64,000 nt of DNA from Cupriavidus oxalaticus (GTDB taxonomy: Bacteria > Pseudomonadota > Gammaproteobacteria > Burkholderiales > Burkholderiaceae): NCBI RefSeq assembly GCF_016894385.1, contig NZ_CP069812.1, positions 1,488,001 to 1,552,000 of the forward strand, given 5' to 3'. Positions 17,532 through 25,463 of this stretch are shown here, piece by piece. The translations under genes and the position numbers were made by a program. How positions within the stretch are numbered: the stretch's first letter is position 1; each line of letters opens with the position of its first letter. The notes under the pieces were generated by a model that saw only the letters and a list, made by a program, of their open reading frames with translations, had not been told where the DNA came from and did not search any database.

Positions 17532-18326
17532 ATGTTTGTCGATTCCCATTGCCATATCGATTTCCCCGAGCTGGCCGCGCGCCTGCCGGAACTGCTGGAA
17601 AACATGCGCGCCAACCAGGTCACGCATGCGCTGTGCATCTCGGTGACGCTGGAGGACTTCCCGCGCGTGCTGGCGCTGGCCGAGCAGCATCCCAACCTGT
17701 ATGCCTCGGTCGGCGTGCATCCCGACTATGAGGAGGGGGAGGACCCGTCCGTCGAGCGCCTGGTCGAGCTGTCGGCGCACCCGCGCGTGGTCGGCACCGG
17801 CGAGACCGGGCTGGATTACTACCGCCTGAACGGCCGCAGCATTGCCGACATGGAATGGCAGCGCGAACGCTTCCGCACCCATATCCGCGCGGCGCGCCAG
17901 ACCGGCAAGCCGCTGATCATCCATACCCGGTCGTCCGCCGACGACACGCTGCGCCTGATGCGTGAAGAGAACGCAGGCGAAGCCGGCGGCGTGATGCATT
18001 GCTTTACCGAGACGTGGGATGTCGCCCGGCAGGCGCTGGACCAGGGCTTCCATATCTCGTTTTCCGGCATCGTTACCTTCAAGAGCGCCGCCGATCTGCA
18101 GGAGACCGCGCGCAAGGTGCCGCTGGACCGCATGCTGATCGAGACCGATTCACCCTACCTGGCACCTGTGCCGTACCGCGGCAAGACCAACGAGCCGGCC
18201 TGGGTGCGCCACGTAGGCGAGTTCATTGCGCAACTGAGGGGCGTGCCGGTGGCGCAGGTGGCTGAGCAAACCACGGAAAATTTCTTCAATCTATTCAAGC
18301 ATATCGACAGGAATGCTCATGTTTGA
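17532..18326 (+). CDS. TatD-family metal-dependent hydrolase (YcfH type)
   Basis: A 264-residue TIM-barrel hydrolase. Metal ligands are visible: HCH at 6-8 with Asp10, the GETGLDYY segment with its Glu, IIHTRSS, MHCFTE, and the C-terminal ETDSPYLAP Asp. Family members act as 3'-5' DNA/RNA exonucleases or D-amino acid deacylases. The 3' end overlaps the next gene by 8 bases, suggesting coupling. Confidence 0.9.
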   Translation: MFVDSHCHIDFPELAARLPELLENMRANQVTHALCISVTLEDFPRVLALAEQHPNLYASVGVHPDYEEGEDPSVERLVELSAHPRVVGTGETGLDYYRLNGRSIADMEWQRERFRTHIRAARQTGKPLIIHTRSSADDTLRLMREENAGEAGGVMHCFTETWDVARQALDQGFHISFSGIVTFKSAADLQETARKVPLDRMLIETDSPYLAPVPYRGKTNEPAWVRHVGEFIAQLRGVPVAQVAEQTTENFFNLFKHIDRNAHV

Positions 18327-19077
18327 CCTGAAGTTTTTCCGCCGCGCCGCCGGCGCCATGGTGCTGGCGGCGGCCACGCTGGCGCAGGCCGCGCCCATCG
18401 ACGACATGCGCAAGGCGGTCGAGTTCGACGACGCCAATACCATCAAGAAGCTGCTGGCCAAGGGCGTCGATCCCAATATCGTCGACAGCCGCGGCAACCC
18501 GGTGCTGGTGCTGGCGCTGCGCGAGAAGTCGCTCAAGGCGGCAACGGTGCTGATCCGCGCCAAGGACATCGATTTCGACAAGGCCAATCCCGCCGGGGAG
18601 ACGCCGCTGATGATGGCGGCGCTGCACGGCCAGCTCGACATGGTCAAGCTGATGGTCGACGAGATGGAGGCCGAGATCAACAAGACCGGCTGGACCCCGC
18701 TGCACTATGCCGCCGCCAATGGCCATAACGACGTGGTCAAGTACCTGGTCGACCATGCCGCGTACATCGACGCCGAGTCGCCCAACGGCACCACCCCGCT
18801 GATGATGGCCGCGCGCGCCGGCCATATCGAGACCGTCAAGCTGCTGTTGGACGAAGGCGCCGACATGCGCCTGAAGAACCAGCAGGGCATGACTGTGATC
18901 GACTTTGCCGAGCGCTACAACCAGCCCGAGATCGCCAATGGCCTGAAGTCGCGCTGGCAGAAGCTCTATCCGCAGACGCCGATCGTGCCGGCGCCGCCGC
19001 TGAAGGCGCCCACGGGCACCCCCGGCGGCCAGCGTCCCGCCAACGCGCCGGCCGCGCCGCAGACCAAGGGCTGGTAA
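18319..19077 (+). CDS. Exported ankyrin-repeat protein
   Basis: A 252-residue protein with a signal peptide ending around AQAAP, then about five ankyrin repeats (GWTPLHYAAANGHNDVV, GTTPLMMAARAGHIETV and others), and a Pro/Ala-rich tail (about 215-252). It should be periplasmic and bind a protein partner. The ATG at 18319 has CAGGA at a 6-base distance; ATG 18313 would sit directly on that site. It overlaps the end of the TatD gene. Partner unknown. Confidence 0.82.
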   Translation: MFDLKFFRRAAGAMVLAAATLAQAAPIDDMRKAVEFDDANTIKKLLAKGVDPNIVDSRGNPVLVLALREKSLKAATVLIRAKDIDFDKANPAGETPLMMAALHGQLDMVKLMVDEMEAEINKTGWTPLHYAAANGHNDVVKYLVDHAAYIDAESPNGTTPLMMAARAGHIETVKLLLDEGADMRLKNQQGMTVIDFAERYNQPEIANGLKSRWQKLYPQTPIVPAPPLKAPTGTPGGQRPANAPAAPQTKGW

Positions 19078-19088
19078 GGCACGCCGGC

Positions 19089-19496
19089 ATGGATGCGGCG
19101 CCAACCCCGGCCGCGCCAGGCCGCCTGCGCCAGTGGGCGCGGCGGCTCAAGGCCAGCCTGCTGACGCTGTGGTTCTGCAGCCGCCACCCCGGCACGCCGT
19201 GGGGCGCGCGGCTGCTGGCGGTGCTGGTGGTCGGCTATGCCTTCAGCCCGATCGACCTGATTCCCGATTTCATCCCGGTGCTGGGCTACCTTGACGATGT
19301 CGTGCTGGTGCCGGTGGGCATCTGGCTCGCCTTGCGGATGATTCCGCCCGCGGTCACCGAGGAATGCCGCGGCCGCGCCGAGGCCTGGCAGGCCACCCAT
19401 GCGCAACGGCCGCGCAATCGCGCGGCCGCCGTGGTCATCGTGCTGCTGTGGGTCTTGCTGGCGTGGCTGGCCTGGCACTGGCTGACGCCGCGCTGA
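19089..19496 (+). CDS. DUF1232 (YkvA-type) membrane protein
   Basis: A 135-residue protein with the DUF1232 signature AFSPIDLIPDFIPVLGYLDD in a membrane-embedded segment, flanked by a hydrophobic helix and a C-terminal transmembrane segment (VVIVLLWVLLAWLAWHWL). The N-terminus is basic and cytosolic. The role of the family is unknown. It follows the ankyrin gene by 11 bases and is probably co-transcribed. It is convergent with egtB-like 19512, 15 bases away. Confidence 0.82.
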   Translation: MDAAPTPAAPGRLRQWARRLKASLLTLWFCSRHPGTPWGARLLAVLVVGYAFSPIDLIPDFIPVLGYLDDVVLVPVGIWLALRMIPPAVTEECRGRAEAWQATHAQRPRNRAAAVVIVLLWVLLAWLAWHWLTPR

Positions 19497-19511
19497 CACC
19501 CTGGTCAGCGC

Positions 19512-20801
19512 CTAGACGTCGTCCGCCAGCCGCACGCCGGTAAACTGCCAGCGCTGGTGCGGATAGAAGAAATTGCGGTAGGTCGCCCGGATATGCGATT
19601 CGGGCGTGACGCACGACCCGCCGCGCAGCACCATCTGGCTGCTCATGAACTTGCCGTTGTACTCGCCTACCGCGCCGGCGTTGGGACGGAACCCAGGATA
19701 AGGCAGGAAGGCGCTCCCGGTCCATTCCCAGACATCGCCGAACATCTGGCGCAGCACGCCCGAGGTGTTCTGCCTGTCCGGCAGCGGCCGCAGCGCGCGC
19801 CCTTCGACAAAATTCCCCGTGGCCGGCAGGCTGCGCGCGGCGTGCTCCCATTCCGCCTCGGTCGGCAGCCGCCGCTCGGCCCAGCGTGCGAACGCGTCGG
19901 CCTCGAAGAAGCTGATATGCGTGACCGGGCTGTCCGGATCGACCGGATGCATGCCGCGCAGCGTCATCTGCCACCACGTGCCTTCGCGCGCTTCCCAGTA
20001 CAGCGGCGCCTGGATGCCTTGCTCGCCGACCCAGCGCCAGCCGTCGGACAGCCACAGGCCGGCGGTCTGGTAGCCGCCGTCGTCGATGAACTCGAACCAC
20101 TGGCGGTTGGTGACCGGGTGCGAGCACAGCGTGAACGGCTGCAGGTAAACCTTGTGGCGCGGCCCTTCGCAGTCAAAGGCAAAGCTCTCGCCGCGATGGC
20201 CGATCTCGACCACGCCGCCGTCGAAGCCGATCCAGTCGGGCGCCGGGCGCGGGTCCGCGATCACCGGCTCGGGCAGCTCCGGCGCAAAGGCCGGCCGCAG
20301 CGGATTCTGCGCGAACAGGTGCAGGATGTCGGTCAGCAACAGTTCCTGGTGCTGCTGCTCGTGCTGCAGGCCGAGCGTGATCAGCGCGGCCTCGGCGTCG
20401 GTCTGGGCGCTGCCGAGCAGCGCCATCATCGACTCGTCCACGGCCTCGCGGTAGGCCAGCACCTCGTCCAGCGACGGGCGCGTCAGCAAACCGCGCCACG
20501 GGCGCGGATGGCGCGGGCCAACCGCTTCGTAATAGGAGTTGAACAGGTAGCGGTAGTCCGGATCCACCGGCTCGTAGCCGGGGAGGCGCGCGGCCAGCAC
20601 GAATTCCTCGAAGAACCAGGTGGTGTGCGCCAGGTGCCATTTTGCCGGGCTGGCGTCGTCCATCGACTGCACGGTGGCATCGGCATCGGACAGGTCGGCC
20701 ACCAGCGTCTCGGTGCTGGCGCGGACGTGGCGATACTGCGAAAGCAGGGCGGGTTCGTGCGGAGGATGGAGGGCGGCGGCGGGCAACAGGGCTGAAGTCA
20801 T
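19512..20801 (-). CDS. EgtB/SenA-family iron-dependent sulfoxide (or selenoneine) synthase
   Basis: A 429-residue two-domain protein. The N-terminal DinB-like domain carries iron-ligand motifs HLAHTTWFFE and HEQQHQELLLTD. The C-terminal formylglycine-generating-enzyme domain includes HPVTNRQWFEFI, LPTEAEWEHAAR and VLRGGSC. EgtB joins hercynine and a thiol in ergothioneine synthesis, while SenA makes selenoneine. Neither the partner methyltransferase EgtD nor a SenB glycosyltransferase lies next to it, so the choice stays open. It stands alone, convergent with DUF1232. Confidence 0.8.
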   Translation of the reverse strand: MTSALLPAAALHPPHEPALLSQYRHVRASTETLVADLSDADATVQSMDDASPAKWHLAHTTWFFEEFVLAARLPGYEPVDPDYRYLFNSYYEAVGPRHPRPWRGLLTRPSLDEVLAYREAVDESMMALLGSAQTDAEAALITLGLQHEQQHQELLLTDILHLFAQNPLRPAFAPELPEPVIADPRPAPDWIGFDGGVVEIGHRGESFAFDCEGPRHKVYLQPFTLCSHPVTNRQWFEFIDDGGYQTAGLWLSDGWRWVGEQGIQAPLYWEAREGTWWQMTLRGMHPVDPDSPVTHISFFEADAFARWAERRLPTEAEWEHAARSLPATGNFVEGRALRPLPDRQNTSGVLRQMFGDVWEWTGSAFLPYPGFRPNAGAVGEYNGKFMSSQMVLRGGSCVTPESHIRATYRNFFYPHQRWQFTGVRLADDV

Positions 20802-21008
20802 GCGGGCTCCCGGGGATGGATCGATCGATGACTGCAGGCGGCCGGCGGGCGCGCCCTTGCGGGCTGCGCCAGCGTGCCGCCCATGGCACGCGGGGCGCCG
20901 CAGCGCCCCGATCCATCATAGACCCGATCCGTTGCCGGGGCGAGCAGGCGCCGTCCTACACGGTGCGCCGCGGCCCGCCGGCTTCAGTCAGCCATTCCCG
21001 CAAGCCAT

Positions 21009-21629
21009 TCAGGCGGCCAGCCGGGTGGCGTCGTTCAGCGCCGCGACTTCGGTGCGGGCGTTGGCCAGCCCGGCTTCGCGGAACTGCGGACCCATGGCCA
21101 GGCCGTGGGCGCGCACGTAGGTGATGTCGGTGATGCCCAGGAAGCGCAGCACCACGTCGACGGTGACTTCATGCAGGTCCAGCGCATTCGCATCCTGGCG
21201 CACGCCGCCGCGCGACGACACCACGATCACGCGCTTGCCGCCGGCCAGGCCGACCGGGCCGTTCTCGGTGTACTTGAAGGTGCGGCCAGCCTGCGCGATG
21301 CGGTCGAACCAGGCCTTGAGCTGGCTCGGGATGCCGAAGTTGTACTGCGGCACGCCCAGCACCAGCACGTCGGCGGCGAGGAATTCGGCCAGGAACTGCT
21401 CGGTGCGCTCCAGCTCGGCTTGCTGCACGGCGCTCAGGCCATCCTTGGGACCGCCCAGCACCGGCAGCAGGTTGCCCGACAGGTGCGCCGGCGCATCCTG
21501 GTCCAGGTCGCGGACGGTGACCTTTGCCTCCGGGTTGGCGGCGACCAGGTCGGCCACCACGCTGGCGGTCAGGTTGCGGGAAACGGAGTTGTCGCCGAGG
21601 ACGCTGGAATCGATCTGCAGGATGTTCAT
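21009..21629 (-). CDS. azoR: FMN-dependent NADH-azoreductase / quinone reductase
   Basis: A 206-residue flavodoxin-fold enzyme. FMN-binding motifs are the N-terminal IDSSVLGDNSVSR, PQYNFGIPSQLKAWFDRI around 95-112, and SSRGGV around 141-146. AzoR reduces quinones and azo dyes by two electrons with NADH and protects against thiol and quinone stress. The ATG at 21629 has GGAGAAAG five bases upstream; longer in-frame starts are unsupported. It is divergent from a LysR gene that probably regulates it. Confidence 0.9.
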   Translation of the reverse strand: MNILQIDSSVLGDNSVSRNLTASVVADLVAANPEAKVTVRDLDQDAPAHLSGNLLPVLGGPKDGLSAVQQAELERTEQFLAEFLAADVLVLGVPQYNFGIPSQLKAWFDRIAQAGRTFKYTENGPVGLAGGKRVIVVSSRGGVRQDANALDLHEVTVDVVLRFLGITDITYVRAHGLAMGPQFREAGLANARTEVAALNDATRLAA

Positions 21630-21747
21630 GTCTTTCTCCACGAAGGTGCGGTTGCGATGGAGGAAAGATACTGGCTGGCCATTGGTATCGGTAGTGAGGC
21701 AAAATGCAAATGATTGTTCTATCGATGCAACGCACCGCCAAACCATC
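21630..21747. promoter_or_regulatory. Divergent azoR/LysR control region
   Basis: A 118-base spacer between divergent starts. It holds an AT-rich stretch with TGCA-N17-TGCA around 21706-21732, compatible with the loosely palindromic T-N11-A sites of LysR proteins. No firm -35/-10 pair is called. Confidence 0.35.
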
Positions 21748-22695
21748 ATGCAAGACCTCAATGACCTGTCCCTGTTCGCGCAGGTGGTGGAACACGGCAG
21801 CTTCTCGGCGGCCAGCCGTGCCACCGGCGTGCCCAAGTCGCGCCTGAGCCGGCGCATCGCCCAGCTGGAGCGCGACCTGGGCGTGCAGCTGTTGCGCCGG
21901 ACCACGCGGCAGGTGCGCGTGACGCCGCTCGGCGAGTCGTTCTACGAACGTTGCCGGGCCATGCTCAACGAAGCCGAGGCCGCGCGCGAAGTGATCGAGC
22001 AGGCGCGCGAGCAGCCCGGCGGCACACTGCGCGTGAGCTGCCCGGTGGCGATCGCGCAGATCCTGCTGGCGCCGGCCATCGGGCATTTCATGCGCGCCAA
22101 TCCGGCGGTGCGGATCGAGCTGGAGGCGACCAACCGGCGTGTCGACGTGATCGCCGAGGGTTTTGACCTTGCATTGCGCGTGCGCGAGGTGATGGAAGAC
22201 TCGAGCCTGGCCGTGCGCACCTTCGGCGAGAGCCAGCTGATGCTGGTGGCCAGCCCGGGGCTGCTCGACAGCATCGGCCGGCCGCGTACGCCGCAGGCGC
22301 TTGACGGCATGCCCGGCGTGGGCCAGCACCCGCATGACGGCAAGCACGTCTGGACACTGCGCTGCAAGCCCGGCGAGACCACCCAGATCGCCTACGACCC
22401 GCGCCTGGTCACCGATGAATTCGCGCTGCTGCGCGAGGCCGCGATCGCCGGCGTGGGCGTGGCCATGCTGCCGCGCATGTACTGCCGCGACGCCATCGAC
22501 AGCGGCCAGCTGGAACTGCTGCTGCCCCAGTATGAGATGCCGGTCGGCACGCTGCACGCGGTGTTCCCGTCGCGCAAGGGCGTCACGCCGGCGACCCGGC
22601 GCTTTCTCGATTTCCTGGGAGAGATCCTGCCGGAGTGCGCGCGCAAGGTTGGCATGGTTGAACCGAGGCAGCCCGCCATGCACAGGGTGGTCTGA
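21748..22695 (+). CDS. LysR-family transcriptional regulator (divergent to azoR)
   Basis: A 315-residue LysR protein. The N-terminal winged helix (1-60) includes GSFSAASRATGVPKSRLSRRIAQLE and LLRRTTRQVRVT. The effector domain covers about 90-300 with the usual VRIELEATNRRVDVI type strands. The start at ATG 21748 matches the family N-terminus. The position, back-to-back with azoR, predicts that it controls azoR and itself, perhaps in response to quinones or electrophiles. Confidence 0.88.
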   Translation: MQDLNDLSLFAQVVEHGSFSAASRATGVPKSRLSRRIAQLERDLGVQLLRRTTRQVRVTPLGESFYERCRAMLNEAEAAREVIEQAREQPGGTLRVSCPVAIAQILLAPAIGHFMRANPAVRIELEATNRRVDVIAEGFDLALRVREVMEDSSLAVRTFGESQLMLVASPGLLDSIGRPRTPQALDGMPGVGQHPHDGKHVWTLRCKPGETTQIAYDPRLVTDEFALLREAAIAGVGVAMLPRMYCRDAIDSGQLELLLPQYEMPVGTLHAVFPSRKGVTPATRRFLDFLGEILPECARKVGMVEPRQPAMHRVV

Positions 22696-22723
22696 GCAGC
22701 GCGCGTAAGTTCGACAATTGCGG

Positions 22724-22784
22724 CTTTACCTTCACGCCGGCTCGCACTAAGGTACAGGGGCGGCACCCGCGCGTGAGGGTAAAG
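22724..22784 (+). repeat. 14-bp imperfect inverted repeat
   Basis: CTTTACCTTCACGC (22724-22737) pairs with GCGTGAGGGTAAAG (22771-22784), 13 of 14 positions complementary, around a 33-base loop. It lies between the LysR stop and the DoxX start. It could be a terminator-like or leader structure for doxX; no U-run follows. Confidence 0.4.
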
Positions 22785-22833
22785 GCGCATGGGAGCCAGA
22801 CCGTTCCCGTACAACTCGGCAAGGAGAATGGCC

Positions 22834-23253
22834 ATGGGTGGCTCTCAGGGTTCCCAGGACTTGGGCAAGGCGCTGCTGCGCATCGTGCTTGGCGTGCTGA
22901 TCCTGCTGCACGGCATCGCCAAGGTGACCGGCGAATCCGGCATCGGTTTCGTGTCGAAGGTGGTCGCGGATGCGGGATTGCCGGCCTGGGTCGCCTATGG
23001 TGTCTATATCGGCGAGGTGGTGGCGCCGATCCTGCTGATCATCGGGTTGTGGAGCCGGCTGGCGGCGATCGTCGTCGCGATCAACATGCTGTTTGCGCTG
23101 TTCCTGGTGCACAGCAACGAGTTCGGCATGCTATCCAAGACGGGCGGCTGGGCGCTGGAGCTGCAGGGCATGTTCCTGGCTGCGGCGCTGGCGGTGGCGT
23201 TGCTGGGCGCCGGCAGGTTCAGCGTGGGCGGCATCAACGGGAAGCTCAACTAG
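22834..23253 (+). CDS. DoxX family membrane protein
   Basis: A 139-residue inner-membrane protein with four hydrophobic segments: ALLRIVLGVLILLHGIAKV, VAYGVYIGEVVAPILLIIGL, LAAIVVAINMLFALFLV, and LELQGMFLAAALAVALLGAG. This is the DoxX/DoxD-like fold. The ATG at 22834 lies 7 bases after AAGGAG (22821-22826); ATG 22828 would be too close to it. DoxX proteins are tied to thiol or quinone redox systems, but its specific role is unknown. Confidence 0.82.
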   Translation: MGGSQGSQDLGKALLRIVLGVLILLHGIAKVTGESGIGFVSKVVADAGLPAWVAYGVYIGEVVAPILLIIGLWSRLAAIVVAINMLFALFLVHSNEFGMLSKTGGWALELQGMFLAAALAVALLGAGRFSVGGINGKLN

Positions 23254-23265
23254 CTTCCGCGGGCT

Positions 23266-23281
23266 GGTGCCGCGCGGCACC
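23266..23281. repeat. Perfect 16-bp palindrome after doxX
   Basis: GGTGCCGCGCGGCACC is a perfect palindrome 12 bases after the DoxX stop codon. There is no loop beyond what base pairing allows and no U-run. It may be a weak terminator or a protein site. Confidence 0.35.
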
Positions 23282-23352
23282 GTGGCGTTCCGGTGCCGTG
23301 GATGGACAAGGGTGCGGCGCGGACGCGTGACCGTGGCCTCTGGAGACGTATC

Positions 23353-23919
23353 GTGAAATCCTTCCACCTGTCCTTTCCGCTGGTGGCGGTGGCGCTGACC
23401 GTGGCAGGCTGCGCCAGCGCCCCCGACATCAAGACCGACTACAACCGCTCGACCAACTTCAGCGCCTACCGCAGTTTCGGCTTCGTCGAGCATCCGGGCA
23501 CCGACCGGCAGGGATACGAGAGCCTGACCACCCAGTACCTGAAGGGCGCGGTACAGCGCGAGATGACCGCGCGCGGCTACCGCTACGCGCAGCAGTCGCC
23601 GGACCTGCTGGTCAACTTCAACGCCCGGTTTCAGGAAAAGGTCCAGGTCAGCCCGGCGCCGGCGCCGATGATGGGCTATTACGGCTATCGCGGCGGCCTC
23701 TATGCGCCGTGGCCCGGCTATGGTTTCTACAACGACGTCTATACCTACACCGAAGGCACGCTCAATATCGACCTGGTCGATGCCCGCGAGAAGAAGCTGG
23801 TATGGGAAGGCGTGGCGGTGGGCAGCGTGGATACCGGCGACAAGGCCGATGCGCAGCAGCGGATCGACAAGGTCGTGGGGCAGATCTTCGCCAAATACCC
23901 GTTCCGCGCGGGGCAGTAG
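23353..23919 (+). CDS. DUF4136 lipoprotein
   Basis: A 188-residue lipoprotein. GTG 23353 has TGGAGA upstream. The signal peptide ends in the lipobox VAGC with Cys20. The mature part has the DUF4136 pattern: D-Y-N-R-S-T-N-F-S-A-Y-R-S-F near the start, aromatic-rich GYYGYRGGLYAPWPGYGF in the middle, and GTLNIDLVDAREKKLVWEG towards the end. It is probably outer-membrane anchored; function unknown. Confidence 0.82.
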   Translation: MKSFHLSFPLVAVALTVAGCASAPDIKTDYNRSTNFSAYRSFGFVEHPGTDRQGYESLTTQYLKGAVQREMTARGYRYAQQSPDLLVNFNARFQEKVQVSPAPAPMMGYYGYRGGLYAPWPGYGFYNDVYTYTEGTLNIDLVDAREKKLVWEGVAVGSVDTGDKADAQQRIDKVVGQIFAKYPFRAGQ

Positions 23920-23945
23920 GCCGCGTTAGGTTGTGTCAGGCCGAT

Positions 23946-24014
23946 GCTTTAGGCCGCCGCTTTAGGCCGCCGCTTTAGGCCGCCGCTTTAGGCCGCTTTA
24001 GGCCGCTTTAGGCC
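23946..24014. repeat. Short tandem array: 3 x 13 bp then 3 x 10 bp
   Basis: Three copies of GCTTTAGGCCGCC (23946-23984) are followed directly by three copies of GCTTTAGGCC (23985-24014), i.e. the same unit lacking the last GCC. The array overlaps the 3' end of the minus-strand REC-EAL gene, and that gene's TAA stop (24008-24010) lies within the last unit. It looks like slipped-strand expansion. Confidence 0.85.
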
Positions 24015-25237
24015 GCGCTAGCCGGAGGCGGCGCGCGCTCGATCGCTTCGGCGACAAAGGCGTCGACAGGCTTGGGCGCCGACCACAGGTAGCCCTGGCC
24101 AAGCGGGCAGTGCAGCGCTCGCAGCGCGGCGCGCTGCGCTTCCGTTTCCACCCCTTCGGCAACGCATTCCAGCCCCAGGTCGCGCGCCATTGCGATCATG
24201 TGGCGGCAAATGGCTTCGCGCTGGCCGTGGCCGTCGATCTGCGCGACGAAATAGCGGTCCAGCTTGAGCTGGGTAAAGGGCAGGTCCGCCAGCAGCTTGA
24301 GCGTGGCGATGCCGATGCCGAAATCGTCGATCGCCACGCCGTAGCCCTTCAGCCGAAGCCGGTTCAGCGCGACCGACAGCGCCACCGTGTCGGGCACGGG
24401 ATAGCCTTCGGTCAGTTCCACCGTCAACAAGCGCGGCGGCACGCCGCTGGCTGCCACCAGCGTATCCAGCTGTTCCAGCACGCCCGGCCGGCACAGGGTT
24501 TGCGCCGAGGCGTTGATGCCCAGCGCGATGTCGATGCCTGCGGCTTGCAGCTGCTGCTGTGCCGCCAGGCACTGGCGCACGACGAATTCAAACACCAGGT
24601 GGGCGGCATCCAGCGCTTCCAGGCGCGGGATAAAGGCATCGGGCTGCAGCAGCCCGTGGAGCGGATGGCGCCAGCGCACCAGGGCTTCGGCGCCGGCCAG
24701 CCGGCCGCTGGCAAGATCGTGCTGAGGCTGCAGCATCACCAGCAGGCCGTCGCCCGAGCGCGCCGCGGCGGTCAGCTCCACATCGCCGGGCAACCAGGCG
24801 GGCGCCTGTGCGTCGTCGTCCGGGCCGGAGGCCAGCGCGGCGGCCAGGACTTCTTCCAGGGCATCGCGCGACAGCGGCTTGCGCAATGCCTGCACGCGCG
24901 CAATACCCGCGGCATGCGCCAGGCTCCGGTTCGATTCCAGGATGTCTTCGGCCAGCGCGGTAACCCAGACCCAGACCGGCGGTGCCCCGGCAAACGCGTG
25001 CGCGCCGCGGCGATGCAGTTCGGCGATCAGTTCCGGGCCATTGCCGCCGGGCATTTCGATGTCGCACAGCACGGCGTCGAACGGCTGGCGCGCCAGCAAC
25101 TCGGCGGCCTGCATGCCGCTCTGCGCCGACACCACGGTCTGCACTCCCAATTGCCGCAGCAGTCCCTCGGCCGCGAGCCGCTGGAACGGGTGGTCTTCGA
25201 CAACGAGGATGCGCAGGGTAGCGTAACGGATCGGCAT
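24008..25237 (-). CDS. REC-EAL response regulator, c-di-GMP phosphodiesterase
   Basis: A 409-residue protein. The receiver domain (about 8-130) has the acidic pair Glu14-Asp15, phospho-acceptor Asp59 and Lys120. The EAL domain (about 160-400) keeps all core residues: EAL at 184-186, Asn242, Glu274 in ELTE, DDF at 304-306, Lys325 and EGVE at 361-364. It should therefore be an active phosphodiesterase that lowers c-di-GMP on phosphorylation, like PvrR/RocR. No histidine kinase is adjacent, so its partner is encoded elsewhere. The ATG at 25237 starts the receiver domain; no Shine-Dalgarno is visible. The last codons are made of the tandem array. Confidence 0.88.
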   Translation of the reverse strand: MPIRYATLRILVVEDHPFQRLAAEGLLRQLGVQTVVSAQSGMQAAELLARQPFDAVLCDIEMPGGNGPELIAELHRRGAHAFAGAPPVWVWVTALAEDILESNRSLAHAAGIARVQALRKPLSRDALEEVLAAALASGPDDDAQAPAWLPGDVELTAAARSGDGLLVMLQPQHDLASGRLAGAEALVRWRHPLHGLLQPDAFIPRLEALDAAHLVFEFVVRQCLAAQQQLQAAGIDIALGINASAQTLCRPGVLEQLDTLVAASGVPPRLLTVELTEGYPVPDTVALSVALNRLRLKGYGVAIDDFGIGIATLKLLADLPFTQLKLDRYFVAQIDGHGQREAICRHMIAMARDLGLECVAEGVETEAQRAALRALHCPLGQGYLWSAPKPVDAFVAEAIERAPPPASAA

Positions 25238-25432
25238 GGGAGGGGAGGGCGCACGAGCGCATCCGGGCATGGTAGCGCGGCATCGGGGCGCCGGCCAGCG
25301 TGGGGCGAGCATACCAAGCGGCGCTGCGGATTTGTCGCCATGAAGCAGCGAAACCAGCGATAAAAACCGGTGAAACGCGCTGCGTTACGAATATTTGCGC
25401 TTTCCGATTCAATGACCCGCTGCCATACCCGC

Positions 25433-25438
25433 TACAAT
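25433..25438 (+). promoter_or_regulatory. Candidate -10 (TACAAT) upstream of ftsK
   Basis: TACAAT lies 26 bases before the ftsK ATG in the divergent spacer with the REC-EAL gene. A possible -35, TTCAAT, stands 19 bases further up, which is a poor spacing. In-frame stop TGA at 25413 shows the ftsK coding frame cannot extend further upstream. Confidence 0.3.
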
Positions 25439-25463
25439 CGCTGCCCGTAGTTTTGAACATGGC

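Noticed and set aside
21121..21747. N-terminal extension of the LysR gene back to 21121
   Set aside because: It lies opposite azoR, has shadow-type composition, and the family N-terminus starts at 21748.
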